Positions 36,576 through 44,545 of a stretch of DNA of 64,000 bases are shown in pieces. Position 1 is the first letter of the stretch; every line of letters starts with the position of its first letter. The notes below the pieces were generated by a model that did not search any database, was not told the origin of the DNA, and saw only the letters and a list, made by a program, of their open reading frames with translations. Origin of the DNA: G963665975 sp963665975 (GTDB lineage: Bacteria; Bacteroidota; Rhodothermia; Rhodothermales; Bin80); the NCBI GenBank assembly GCA_963665975.1, contig OY762508.1:3534001-3598000 (forward strand). Direction: 5' to 3'. A program made the position numbers and the translations under genes.

Positions 36576-37190
36576 ATGGCTTTCCAGTTACCCGACCTAC
36601 CGTATGCGCATGATGCGCTGGAGCCACATATCGACACCCGGACCATGCAGATACATCATGGTAAGCATCACCAGGGCTATACCAACAAGCTGAATGCAGC
36701 ACTGGACGGGCATGCAGCCCTACAAGGGGAGCCAATTGAGGATATTCTGCGAGGGATAGAAAACGTGCCGGAAAGCATTCGCGCGGCGGTGCGCAACAAC
36801 GGGGGTGGCTTTGCCAATCACAGTTTATTCTGGAAGATCATGGGGCCAGGTGCAGGTGGGAACCCGAGTGGAGGCCTTGCGGCGGGGATTAACGGTGCGT
36901 TCGGCTCTCTGGATGCATGCAAGGCCAAGTTCGCAGCTGCGGCCGGAACGCGCTTTGGCAGCGGATGGGCGTGGCTTGTCGTAGATGGCAGTGGCGATCT
37001 ACAGGTCTACTCTACGGCAAACCAGGACAGCCCGTTCATGCAGGGTGACACGCCAATATTGGGGTTGGACGTGTGGGAGCATGCCTATTACTTGCTTTAC
37101 CAGAATCGTCGTCCCGACTACGTGTCTGCATTCTGGCATGTTGTAAACTGGGATCAGGTAGCGGCGAACTATGATGCGGCCCGAGTATAG
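36576..37190 (+). CDS. sodA: Iron/manganese superoxide dismutase
   Basis: A 204-residue Fe/Mn superoxide dismutase converting superoxide to hydrogen peroxide and oxygen. Metal ligands are in MQIHHGKHHQGYTNKLN (first His), GGFANHSLFWKIMGP (second His), and LDVWEHAYYLLYQNRRPDYV (Asp and His). GSGWAWLVV and VVNWDQVAANY are also typical. No signal peptide, so cytoplasmic. Whether it uses Fe or Mn cannot be told by eye; the sodA symbol is by family only. The 3' end overlaps the phosphopantetheinyl transferase start by 20 bases. Confidence 0.96.
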   Translation: MAFQLPDLPYAHDALEPHIDTRTMQIHHGKHHQGYTNKLNAALDGHAALQGEPIEDILRGIENVPESIRAAVRNNGGGFANHSLFWKIMGPGAGGNPSGGLAAGINGAFGSLDACKAKFAAAAGTRFGSGWAWLVVDGSGDLQVYSTANQDSPFMQGDTPILGLDVWEHAYYLLYQNRRPDYVSAFWHVVNWDQVAANYDAARV

Positions 37191-37893
37191 GGCGGCTTCG
37201 GACGCAACGTTCAGGGAGGTCGCTGGCGCCGGGTGGATGGGGGCGGACCTGGTTCACGCGGGTTTGCCTTCGGATGTGTGCATTCGTTGGTTGACTTATG
37301 AGCCAGCGTGCGGAGATGCCTATCGGGCAGTACTGTCCCGGCAGGAAGTGCAGCGTTTGGCGACCATTACGCATCCAGGCCAACGAAAATCCTTTGTGCT
37401 AGGCCGTACGGCTGTGCGGTCCTTGTTGGGAGAGCGGCTTGGGCTTGCACCTCACCAGGTCCGGCTGCGCCGGGCCGAGGATGGGGCGGCGATTCTGGAG
37501 GGCGCCAGGTGGCAGGTATCGATTGCGCATTCCGGTCTGCATGCCGTAGGGGTTGTTGGACAGCGTGCGCTGGGCATCGACCTTGAACGAATCCGGCCGC
37601 GCCGCAAGGGACTGGAGAAGAGGATATTGCACGTAGAGGAATGGGCTGATTTCGAGGCGCTGCCGCTGGATCACGTGCGCCGCGTAATTTTGATGTGGAC
37701 CCTGAAAGAGGCGACGCTCAAGACTATCCGGATGGGCTTCAGGCACGCCGCAAGTGCCGTGCGGCTGGAGGTGGATTATCCCGCGGGCAGGGCCACGGCG
37801 CAACTGCCTGGTCGCCCATCTTTGCAATTATGGTTCATGGAGCGCAAGGGGTACTACCTTTCCGTTGCGTATGAACACCCGGATCAGACATGA
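37171..37893 (+). CDS. 4'-phosphopantetheinyl transferase (Sfp type)
   Basis: A 240-residue enzyme that transfers the phosphopantetheine arm of CoA to acyl or peptidyl carrier proteins. The magnesium-binding motif ALGIDLERIRP (Asp and Glu) and the C-terminal LMWTLKEATLKT helix are diagnostic. An N-terminal FVLGRTAVRSLLGERLG and WQVSIAHSGLHAVGVVG fit the Sfp/Gsp pseudo-dimer. It begins inside the end of the superoxide dismutase gene, a translational-coupling arrangement. No polyketide or nonribosomal-peptide gene is in the window, so the target carrier is elsewhere. Confidence 0.92.
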   Translation: MMRPEYRAASDATFREVAGAGWMGADLVHAGLPSDVCIRWLTYEPACGDAYRAVLSRQEVQRLATITHPGQRKSFVLGRTAVRSLLGERLGLAPHQVRLRRAEDGAAILEGARWQVSIAHSGLHAVGVVGQRALGIDLERIRPRRKGLEKRILHVEEWADFEALPLDHVRRVILMWTLKEATLKTIRMGFRHAASAVRLEVDYPAGRATAQLPGRPSLQLWFMERKGYYLSVAYEHPDQT

Positions 37894-37974
37894 TTCCGGC
37901 AGGCATATCGGGCACAATGCCTAAAGAATTCCAGGTGGTCGCACCCTAAACATAGCTGAAGTCCAGGCGTAGTA

Positions 37975-37995
37975 GACTAGTGCGGCGCACTAGTC
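37975..37995. promoter_or_regulatory. Perfect inverted repeat upstream of icmF
   Basis: Arms GACTAGTGC and GCACTAGTC (9 bp each) flank a GGC loop. It lies between the transferase stop (37893) and the icmF start (38047), with no T-run after it. It could be a terminator stem needing Rho or an operator for the mutase gene; the sequence does not decide which. Confidence 0.5.
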
Positions 37996-38046
37996 ATTAT
38001 GGGGCGTGTGCCAGTTCTTCCCGTATCGGTATGAGGTAAACCTGCG

Positions 38047-41000
38047 TTGTATCGCCTGCGTCATCCCGTCCGCTTCGTTACGGCAGCCAGTCTGTTTGAT
38101 GGACATGATGTGACCATTAATATCATCCGGCGTGTGTTGCAGGCCTCCGGAGCTGAGGTTGTACATCTGGGTCACAATCGGAGTGTAGAAGAAATCGTTG
38201 AAACGGCCCTCCAGGAAGATGTACAGGGTATTGCCGTGTCTTCCTATCAGGGTGGGCACGTGGAATATCTCACCTTCCTGATGGACCGGCTCCGCGAGGC
38301 ACAAGCGGATCACATCAAGGTCTTCGCCGGAGGAGGAGGCGTCATTGCGGACCGGGAGATTGCATTCCTGGAGGCCTACGGCGTAAGCAAGGTCTTCTCG
38401 GTTGACGATGGCATGAATCTGGGCCTCCAGGGCATGATCGATATCATGCTGCGCAGGTGTGATTACGCGTTGTCACCGGTCAATGGCGCCGCAGGCTCCT
38501 GCGCGATGCGTGCGCTTGCCCGTCACCTGACGCTCATTGAGGCCGGCAGTCATGATTCTCTGGAGACCGCCGCCGCCAAGCGGCCCACAGTCGGTATTAC
38601 CGGCACGGGTGGTGCAGGAAAATCCACGCTTACCGATGAGCTTGTCCGCCGCCTGCTGATTGATTTTAAGGACATCCGCATCGCGGTGCTATCGGTAGAT
38701 CCTACGCGGAGGCGTACGGGTGGGGCGCTCTTGGGCGATCGTATACGGATGAACGCGCTGTACGGCGGTCTGGCCAGGGGCGCTAATGGACAGCCGCGTG
38801 TATTTATGCGCAGTTTCGCCACGAGGCGCGCCCACAGCGCAACCAGCGATGCCCTGGAGTGGAGCATCATGGCATGCCGCAGTGCAGGCTATGATCTTAT
38901 CATCGTGGAAACGGCAGGCATCGGCCAGAGCGACACGGAGATTTCAGACTTGGTCGATGTCTCCTTGTACGTGATGACGCACGATTTCGGAGCGCCAACG
39001 CAGTTGGAAAAGATCGGAATGCTGGATGCGGCCGATTTTGTGGTCATCAACAAGTTTGATCGGCGCGGTAGCCTGGACGCCTTGCGAGGCGTACGCAAGC
39101 AGGTGCAGCGGAACCGTCTGGCCTTCTCTGTGCCGGTGGAGGAGATGCCGGTCTATCCCACGACTGCATCCCGATTCAACGATGAGGGCGTGACAGATCT
39201 CTATCTGCGCATCCTTGAAGCACTCCGTGAAACAGCCACATTTGCACGCACCTCGCAGACCATAGCATCGGAAGCAGGCACCGCTATAATGCCGCAACCC
39301 GACGCCATAATTCCGGCTCATCGTCAGCGATATCTGGGAGAGATTGCTGAATCGACCCGTGCGTACCGCGCCTGGGTTGACGTGCAAGTGGATGTCGCCC
39401 GCAAGTGGGGGCAGGCGGTCGGCGCCAGGCGCCAGGTAGAAGAATGGGCGCCGGAGGACGGAGATTCCCTACGGGAACGGCTGCAAGCTATGGAAGCGCA
39501 TTGGTGGGATCGCCTAGACTCCAGGTGCAAGAACATTTTGGAGGAGTGGGATAGGCTCGCCGAGGCATATCGCAAGGACGAATTCACCTACGAAGTGCGT
39601 GGGCAACAGATCAGGCTCCCATTGCATGTCACCTCGCTTTCAGGACTGAGCATTCCACGTGTTGCCGTGCCGCGCACGCAGGATCCAGGCGAGCGGGTGC
39701 GCTTCGCGCTACTGGAAAATCTGCCCGGCTATTTCCCCTTTACCGCAGGTGTGTTTCCATTCAAGCGGACCGGGGAAGATCCGACGCGCATGTTCGCAGG
39801 CGAAGGCTGCCCTGAGCGCACGAATCTCCGCTTCCATCTCGTTTCCAGTGGCATGGAAGCCAAGCGACTGTCCACGGCCTTCGACTCGGTTACGCTGTAC
39901 GGATTCGATCCTGATTTGCGTCCCGATATTTACGGCAAGATTGGCAATTCCGGGGTATCTGTTTGCACGCTGGATGACATGAAGAAGCTGTTCAGCGGTT
40001 TCGATCTCATGGATCCCAAGACCAGCGTCTCCATGACGATCAATGGACCGGCGCCTATGATACTGGCGATGTTCTTTAATACGGTAATTGATCAGCGTGT
40101 GGAGCAACACTTGAGGGATAGTGGCGAATGGCCAGACGCCCGGTGCATCATAGAGGAACACCTGGCAGAGGATGGTCCCCAATACATAGGCTTCAGCCCG
40201 AATGGGAGGCAGGAGGTGCTACCGCCTGGACACGACGGGCGAGGGCTGGGCCTTCTGGGCTGCTGCGGATCCGACCTCGTTGAATGGGGGCTGCTGTCCA
40301 GCGAAGTGTATCAGGCTCTGGCGGCTGATGCATTAACGGCTGTACGTGGTACCGTACAGGCGGATATCCTCAAAGAGGACCAGGCTCAAAACACCTGTAT
40401 ATTCTCCACGGAGTTGGCGCTGCGGATGATGGGAGACATGCAGCAATACTTCATAGATCATGAAGTGCGCAATTTTTATTCCGTATCAATTTCAGGCTAT
40501 CACATCGCCGAGGCTGGTGCCAATCCGGTTACGCAGCTTGCGTTCACGCTGACCAATGCCTTTACGTATGTGGAATATTACCTGAGCCGGGGCATGGACG
40601 TGGACCGGTTCGCGCCGAACCTTTCCTTTTTCTTTTCCAACGGCATGGACCCCGAGTACAGCGTGATTGGCCGCGTAGCCAGACGCATATGGGCGGTTGC
40701 CATGCGTGAGCGTTACGGCGCCAACAAGCGGAGCCAGAAGCTCAAGTACCACGTGCAGACTTCGGGCCGGAGTCTGCATGCTCAGGAGATTCAGTTTAAT
40801 GACATCCGTACGACACTACAGGCGCTGTATGCTATCTACGATAATTGCAACAGCCTGCACACCAATGCTTTCGATGAGGCGATTACCACGCCAACCGAGG
40901 AAAGCGTGCGGCGGGCAATTGCTATACAGCTGATCATCAATCGTGAATTGGGTCAGGCCAAGAACGAAAATCCCCTGCAGGGTTCGTTCATCATTGAAGA

Positions 41001-41451
41001 GCTGACCGATCTGGTTGAAGAAGCCGTCCTTGCGGAGTTCGAAAGGATCAACGATCGCGGCGGCGTGCTGGGCGCAATGGAAATGATGTACCAGCGTGGC
41101 AAAATCCAGGAGGAGTCGTTACACTATGAGCGCCAGAAAATCTCTGGTGCTCTACCGGTAGTAGGTGTGAACATGTATACGGTAGAGGCTGGCGGGTCAG
41201 CAGCAAGCACGCCGGAAGAGGAGCGGATGACGTCGTCCGAAGCCGAAAAACAGCACCAGTTGGCCAATCTTCGCACCTACCAGGAGCGGCATGCGGGACG
41301 CGCCGATCAGGCGCTTCGGCATCTGGAGGCAGTAGCCAGGCAGCGGGGCAATACATTCGAGGCGCTCATGCATACGGTGCGGGTTTGTTCGCTGGGCCAG
41401 ATAACACAGGCATTGTTCAATGCCGGCGGGCAGTATCGGCGTAATATGTAA
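38047..41451 (+). CDS. icmF: Fused acyl-CoA mutase with G-protein chaperone (IcmF)
   Basis: A 1134-residue adenosylcobalamin enzyme joining three parts. Residues about 8-135 bind B12 (LFDGHDVTI, cobalt-coordinating His20; the later GGGGVI loop). Residues about 180-400 are a MeaB-like P-loop GTPase (GTGGAGKST, Lys192; VETAGIGQSD; VINKFDRRG) that protects and loads the cofactor. Residues about 560-1100 are the substrate-binding TIM-barrel mutase (FPFTAGVFPFKRTGEDPTRM, GYHIAEAGANPVTQLAFTL). This order is the IcmF architecture, which isomerises isobutyryl-CoA and n-butyryl-CoA; related substrates such as pivalyl-CoA are possible. The start is an unusual TTG at 38047, forced by an upstream stop at 38032 and supported by GAGG about 10 bases before. 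A cobalamin adenosyltransferase gene occurs at 50 kb. Confidence 0.94.
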   Translation: MYRLRHPVRFVTAASLFDGHDVTINIIRRVLQASGAEVVHLGHNRSVEEIVETALQEDVQGIAVSSYQGGHVEYLTFLMDRLREAQADHIKVFAGGGGVIADREIAFLEAYGVSKVFSVDDGMNLGLQGMIDIMLRRCDYALSPVNGAAGSCAMRALARHLTLIEAGSHDSLETAAAKRPTVGITGTGGAGKSTLTDELVRRLLIDFKDIRIAVLSVDPTRRRTGGALLGDRIRMNALYGGLARGANGQPRVFMRSFATRRAHSATSDALEWSIMACRSAGYDLIIVETAGIGQSDTEISDLVDVSLYVMTHDFGAPTQLEKIGMLDAADFVVINKFDRRGSLDALRGVRKQVQRNRLAFSVPVEEMPVYPTTASRFNDEGVTDLYLRILEALRETATFARTSQTIASEAGTAIMPQPDAIIPAHRQRYLGEIAESTRAYRAWVDVQVDVARKWGQAVGARRQVEEWAPEDGDSLRERLQAMEAHWWDRLDSRCKNILEEWDRLAEAYRKDEFTYEVRGQQIRLPLHVTSLSGLSIPRVAVPRTQDPGERVRFALLENLPGYFPFTAGVFPFKRTGEDPTRMFAGEGCPERTNLRFHLVSSGMEAKRLSTAFDSVTLYGFDPDLRPDIYGKIGNSGVSVCTLDDMKKLFSGFDLMDPKTSVSMTINGPAPMILAMFFNTVIDQRVEQHLRDSGEWPDARCIIEEHLAEDGPQYIGFSPNGRQEVLPPGHDGRGLGLLGCCGSDLVEWGLLSSEVYQALAADALTAVRGTVQADILKEDQAQNTCIFSTELALRMMGDMQQYFIDHEVRNFYSVSISGYHIAEAGANPVTQLAFTLTNAFTYVEYYLSRGMDVDRFAPNLSFFFSNGMDPEYSVIGRVARRIWAVAMRERYGANKRSQKLKYHVQTSGRSLHAQEIQFNDIRTTLQALYAIYDNCNSLHTNAFDEAITTPTEESVRRAIAIQLIINRELGQAKNENPLQGSFIIEELTDLVEEAVLAEFERINDRGGVLGAMEMMYQRGKIQEESLHYERQKISGALPVVGVNMYTVEAGGSAASTPEEERMTSSEAEKQHQLANLRTYQERHAGRADQALRHLEAVARQRGNTFEALMHTVRVCSLGQITQALFNAGGQYRRNM

Positions 41452-41513
41452 CAGGAATTCATGGCCGCGCTGTTTGGTGCGGATCTGCCAGGCAGGATCA
41501 GACGAGGCAGCAC

Positions 41514-42188
41514 GTGCTCATCGCTATTGAAGGAATAGACGGAGCTGGAAAGCGCACCCAAACCGAGCGGCTCAAGGCACGATTGGAGGCCAATGGATTT
41601 ACGGTTGGCGTCATTTCTTTTCCTCGCTATGGGGAGACGATCATGGCGCGCGCGGTGGCGGATTACCTGAATGGGAGATTTGGTGATATTGGCGATATGC
41701 CCGCGCACTTCCCGGCGCTACTGTATGCTGGCGACCGGTTCGAAAGCAGGACCCTTCTCTGCGAGTTACTGAAAGCGTGCGATATCGTGCTCGCCGACCG
41801 CTACGTGGCGTCCAATCTGGCTTATCAGGGTGCTAAACTCGGGGACGCGGAGCGCGCCGAGTTCATCGATTGGATGACCCGGATCGAGCACGATGTATAT
41901 CAGTTGCCCCTCGCGGACCTGACGGTGTATTTGGACGTCCCGGTACAGGTATCGTCGTCTCTGGTGGCCAAGAAGCCCAAACGCTCGTATACGGACGCCA
42001 CGAAAGATCTGCATGAGCGGAATGCAGATTACATGGCTGCCTGTCGTGACGTCTACTCCATGCTTATCGGTGCACAGCACCGATCACAGTGGGTTGCAGT
42101 TGCGTGCACGGATCACCATGGCGTCATGCGTGACATCAATACCATCCACGCGGCCATCTGGGAGACCGTAGAGGCCTACCTTCCGTAG
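41514..42188 (+). CDS. tmk: Thymidylate kinase
   Basis: A 224-residue dTMP kinase, phosphorylating dTMP to dTDP. The P-loop IAIEGIDGAGKRTQT, the DR[YH]-type ILADRYVASNLAYQG segment, and the DLTVYLDVPV strand are characteristic. The lid region RSYTDATKDLHERN is close to the LID of type II enzymes. The start is GTG 41514, 62 bp after icmF; no better ATG exists upstream in frame. The gene ends just before a 9-bp hairpin. It could share a transcript with icmF, though the functions are unrelated. Confidence 0.9.
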   Translation: MLIAIEGIDGAGKRTQTERLKARLEANGFTVGVISFPRYGETIMARAVADYLNGRFGDIGDMPAHFPALLYAGDRFESRTLLCELLKACDIVLADRYVASNLAYQGAKLGDAERAEFIDWMTRIEHDVYQLPLADLTVYLDVPVQVSSSLVAKKPKRSYTDATKDLHERNADYMAACRDVYSMLIGAQHRSQWVAVACTDHHGVMRDINTIHAAIWETVEAYLP

Positions 42189-42227
42189 GAGTGCGGTAGT
42201 GGTGCCGGATTCTTGGCGAGTGAAACA

Positions 42228-42258
42228 AATAGCCTGAAATCGCGCAGAACAGGCTATT
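42228..42258 (+). terminator. Hairpin after thymidylate kinase gene
   Basis: Perfect 9-bp arms AATAGCCTG (42228-42236) and CAGGCTATT (42250-42258) with a 13-base loop, 40 bp past the tmk stop. No T-run follows, so termination would not be strictly intrinsic. Confidence 0.45.
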
Positions 42259-42313
42259 CCCTGGCAATTAAGTAGCGGTGACGCGTGATTGCGCGCGAGC
42301 AACAACGGTCATT

Positions 42314-42976
42314 ATGAACAGACACACAAGCGTAAGACTCTTTGCAATTCTAATGGTCATGTCATCGATTATGGGATGCATGCAGGAGCCGTCTATTGAG
42401 GAGGAGGAGCCGCACTCCGAGGATGTAGCGTCCGATCTGCAGGAAGCACTTGACGAGGCTGGAGAAACGGTGCGCGAGGCTTTGGGTGGGGAGGAATCCG
42501 TTGATTATCGGACGCTTGAGGAGATACTGCCGAATGCAGTTGCGGGGCTGGATCGCGTAGAACGAGAAGGCGGGCGAACACAAGTATTGGGCATGTCCTT
42601 CACTGCAGTGAGCGCCAAGTACGCCTACGAGGACCAGTCCATTGAGATTGACCTCGCAGATCTTGGTTCATTGACCTCTCTTGTAGCCCTTGGCGCGACG
42701 GAATGGCTGGAGACCGAAATCGATCGGGAAAGCCATCGCGGCTTTGAGCGCACGCGCAAGTATCGTCGGAGAGGCAATACGTATCCATCGTACGAGAAGA
42801 TGGATGGAGACCACTGCGAGATACAGATCTGCATCGCGGACCGATTCATCATTGGCATTGAGGGAAAAAGGGTGTCGATGGATCTGTGTGAGGAGGCCAG
42901 GGACGAGATTGATTTCAGGAGGCTCGAACGGATAAAGAAGAAGGCGGAGGCAAAGAAGCGAAGAGAGCAGCGATGA
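42314..42976 (+). CDS. Hypothetical charged lipoprotein
   Basis: A 220-residue lipoprotein. The ATG at 42314 begins a signal sequence (VRLFAILMVMSSIMGC, lipidated cysteine about residue 21); the in-frame start at 42278 is not needed. The mature part opens with a strongly acidic stretch (EPSIEEEEPHSEDVASDLQE), then a globular region with two cysteines near HCEIQICIADRF, and closes with a very basic tail (RIKKKAEAKKRREQR). No known family is recognised. Acidic-to-basic polarity of this type suggests an envelope-associated role. Confidence 0.65.
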   Translation: MNRHTSVRLFAILMVMSSIMGCMQEPSIEEEEPHSEDVASDLQEALDEAGETVREALGGEESVDYRTLEEILPNAVAGLDRVEREGGRTQVLGMSFTAVSAKYAYEDQSIEIDLADLGSLTSLVALGATEWLETEIDRESHRGFERTRKYRRRGNTYPSYEKMDGDHCEIQICIADRFIIGIEGKRVSMDLCEEARDEIDFRRLERIKKKAEAKKRREQR

Positions 42977-42996
42977 GTGCGGACGTTGGCCGCATA

Positions 42997-43956
42997 TCAT
43001 GGCGCGCGGTTAACTCTCCACCGGTAGGTGAACTTTACGGCCCGAGTATCACGCAATTCCCGTGACGTACGTCCTGCGAGCGCTGCACGCAGCACATCAT
43101 AGTCCGGATGGGAAATCGACATGTAGCGCAGGATAAGGTCGCCAGCTGGCGTGTCGGCCGAGTCAAAGTCCGGGCCATACCATTTCAGGATAGAGGATAT
43201 CACCACGTTATCTTCCTCGGCGCGAAAGTGTGTTGTGCTCCCCGCAAACTCGCGCATGGCGTCTTCCAGGTCTGCATGCAGGGTGGATGCCGTATAGGCC
43301 TGCCGGCGCAACCGCGGGCAGGACACCGCGGCGCAGTTGAGGGCCACATGCAGTCTCGGGTCCACACGGCTAGGCCGATACACCTGGAGCCGGGAATCCG
43401 TGCCCTGATGCCGAAGAATGGTATGTTCGATATCATCAAGTGAGATTGCGATGCCACCGGTGAGAAGCGACTTCCTGAAGTAGTTGCGTGCATAGCCACC
43501 CAACTGAATGTTGCGCACATGCGGGGTGTCGGTTACGTTCTTCAGCATCTGGACATTGTAAGCATTGAACCAGAACGCAAATTTTTCCTCGTCTGTCACC
43601 AGTGTAGAGAGATCAAATGTTTCGATGGCCCTAACAACTCTCAGAAAGGGCTCTTTGAGGTCGCCACGAAGGCGGGAATACCGGACGAGCCCACTGTCCG
43701 TAACGACTTCGCGCAGGATGGTCGTAAACGCTGTTTCATAGTCTGCAGCAGGCGCAGCCGCGCCCGCTCTGCTTTTTGGGAGACGCTGCGCTGCGGACCG
43801 CATCGGGCTTAGGCTGGTCATGAGGAGCAGTATGGTAAAGGCGCTTGCGAGCAGCGGTGGATACACGCCGCAACCACGCAAGCCAACAGCCCCGGCCGCA
43901 CCTTGACTGTTACTGCGCCCACTCCATGAAAAAAATATCGTCATAGTGCAGTGCAT
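42997..43956 (-). CDS. Exported DUF547-domain protein
   Basis: A DUF547 protein of 319 residues from ATG 43956, which has AAGGA six bases upstream; the frame is open for another 165 bases without support. A hydrophobic segment (LLASAFTILLLMTS) acts as a signal peptide or anchor. The DUF547 core shows EEKFAFWFNAYNVQMLKNV, SLDDIEHTILRH, LHVALNCAAVSCPRL and ILKWYGPDF. The domain is widespread and exported in many bacteria; its fold resembles cysteine-protease-like (transglutaminase-like) enzymes, and the conserved Cys/His here fit that, but activity is unproven. It is convergent with the lipoprotein gene, 20 bp away. Confidence 0.85.
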   Translation of the reverse strand: MHCTMTIFFSWSGRSNSQGAAGAVGLRGCGVYPPLLASAFTILLLMTSLSPMRSAAQRLPKSRAGAAAPAADYETAFTTILREVVTDSGLVRYSRLRGDLKEPFLRVVRAIETFDLSTLVTDEEKFAFWFNAYNVQMLKNVTDTPHVRNIQLGGYARNYFRKSLLTGGIAISLDDIEHTILRHQGTDSRLQVYRPSRVDPRLHVALNCAAVSCPRLRRQAYTASTLHADLEDAMREFAGSTTHFRAEEDNVVISSILKWYGPDFDSADTPAGDLILRYMSISHPDYDVLRAALAGRTSRELRDTRAVKFTYRWRVNRAP

Positions 43957-44090
43957 AAGGATCCTTACACTCACGCCAGGAAGATGGCGTACAGGACAGG
44001 AATAGTTCGGTATCGGCAACCGGCGCAGATGTCCGCATGCACGGGTCCTGAGAGAAGAAGTGACTCTAGCGGAGTCTTTGGCATCAAACG

Positions 44091-44340
44091 CACCACTCCG
44101 CAACGTGGGTCCGATCGTCAAGCGCGGCCGGATCGCAGGCTTCGCGCGAATCCTGGCGATCCCACACGCATCTATGCGGCCTTTGCCTCCGGCGGCCTGC
44201 GGCTGATAGGTGGCACGGAAAAGACCGCTGGACGAGGAAAAATTGGTGAGATATCGTTGACGTGATGCGACGACGATGGAAGTGGGGAGGACCCTGGGCC
44301 GACGGAAGCGGACCTGAGGTGTCCGAAGCGCAAGCGGGAG
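44091..44340 (+). pseudogene. Relic of a sortilin/BNR-type propeller gene
   Basis: The sequence between the DUF547 gene and the TonB receptor contains pieces typical of the start of large BNR/VPS10 propeller proteins. One frame reads LRNVGP...GRIAGFA (about 44096-44151). After a one-base frame change it continues ANPGDPTRIYAAFASGGL (about 44146-44200), and later a third segment reads IGEISLT and DPGPTEADLR (about 44245-44305). The order and wording match the first blades of proteins that read GGRIAGFAVNPxDPxxIYAAFASGGLWK. Stops and shifts interrupt it, and nothing of the remaining ~900 residues is left. Confidence 0.55.
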
Positions 44341-44545
44341 GAGGTTGATGGTCGTCAGGGGCGTGTTCGATATTTTTCCAGCAAGGCGTTGGCTACTTGT
44401 AACAGATGAGCTTGTTTGCCCGTAGGGTTCTGAAAGCGAAACGATGCGTTTGATGCAGTTGGCTGTTCCTGCTCAAAACCCGACTTGAGCGTTGCCATGA
44501 GGCTGATGAGTACCCGTGAGACAGTATCAAGTAGTCGCGGTTGAC

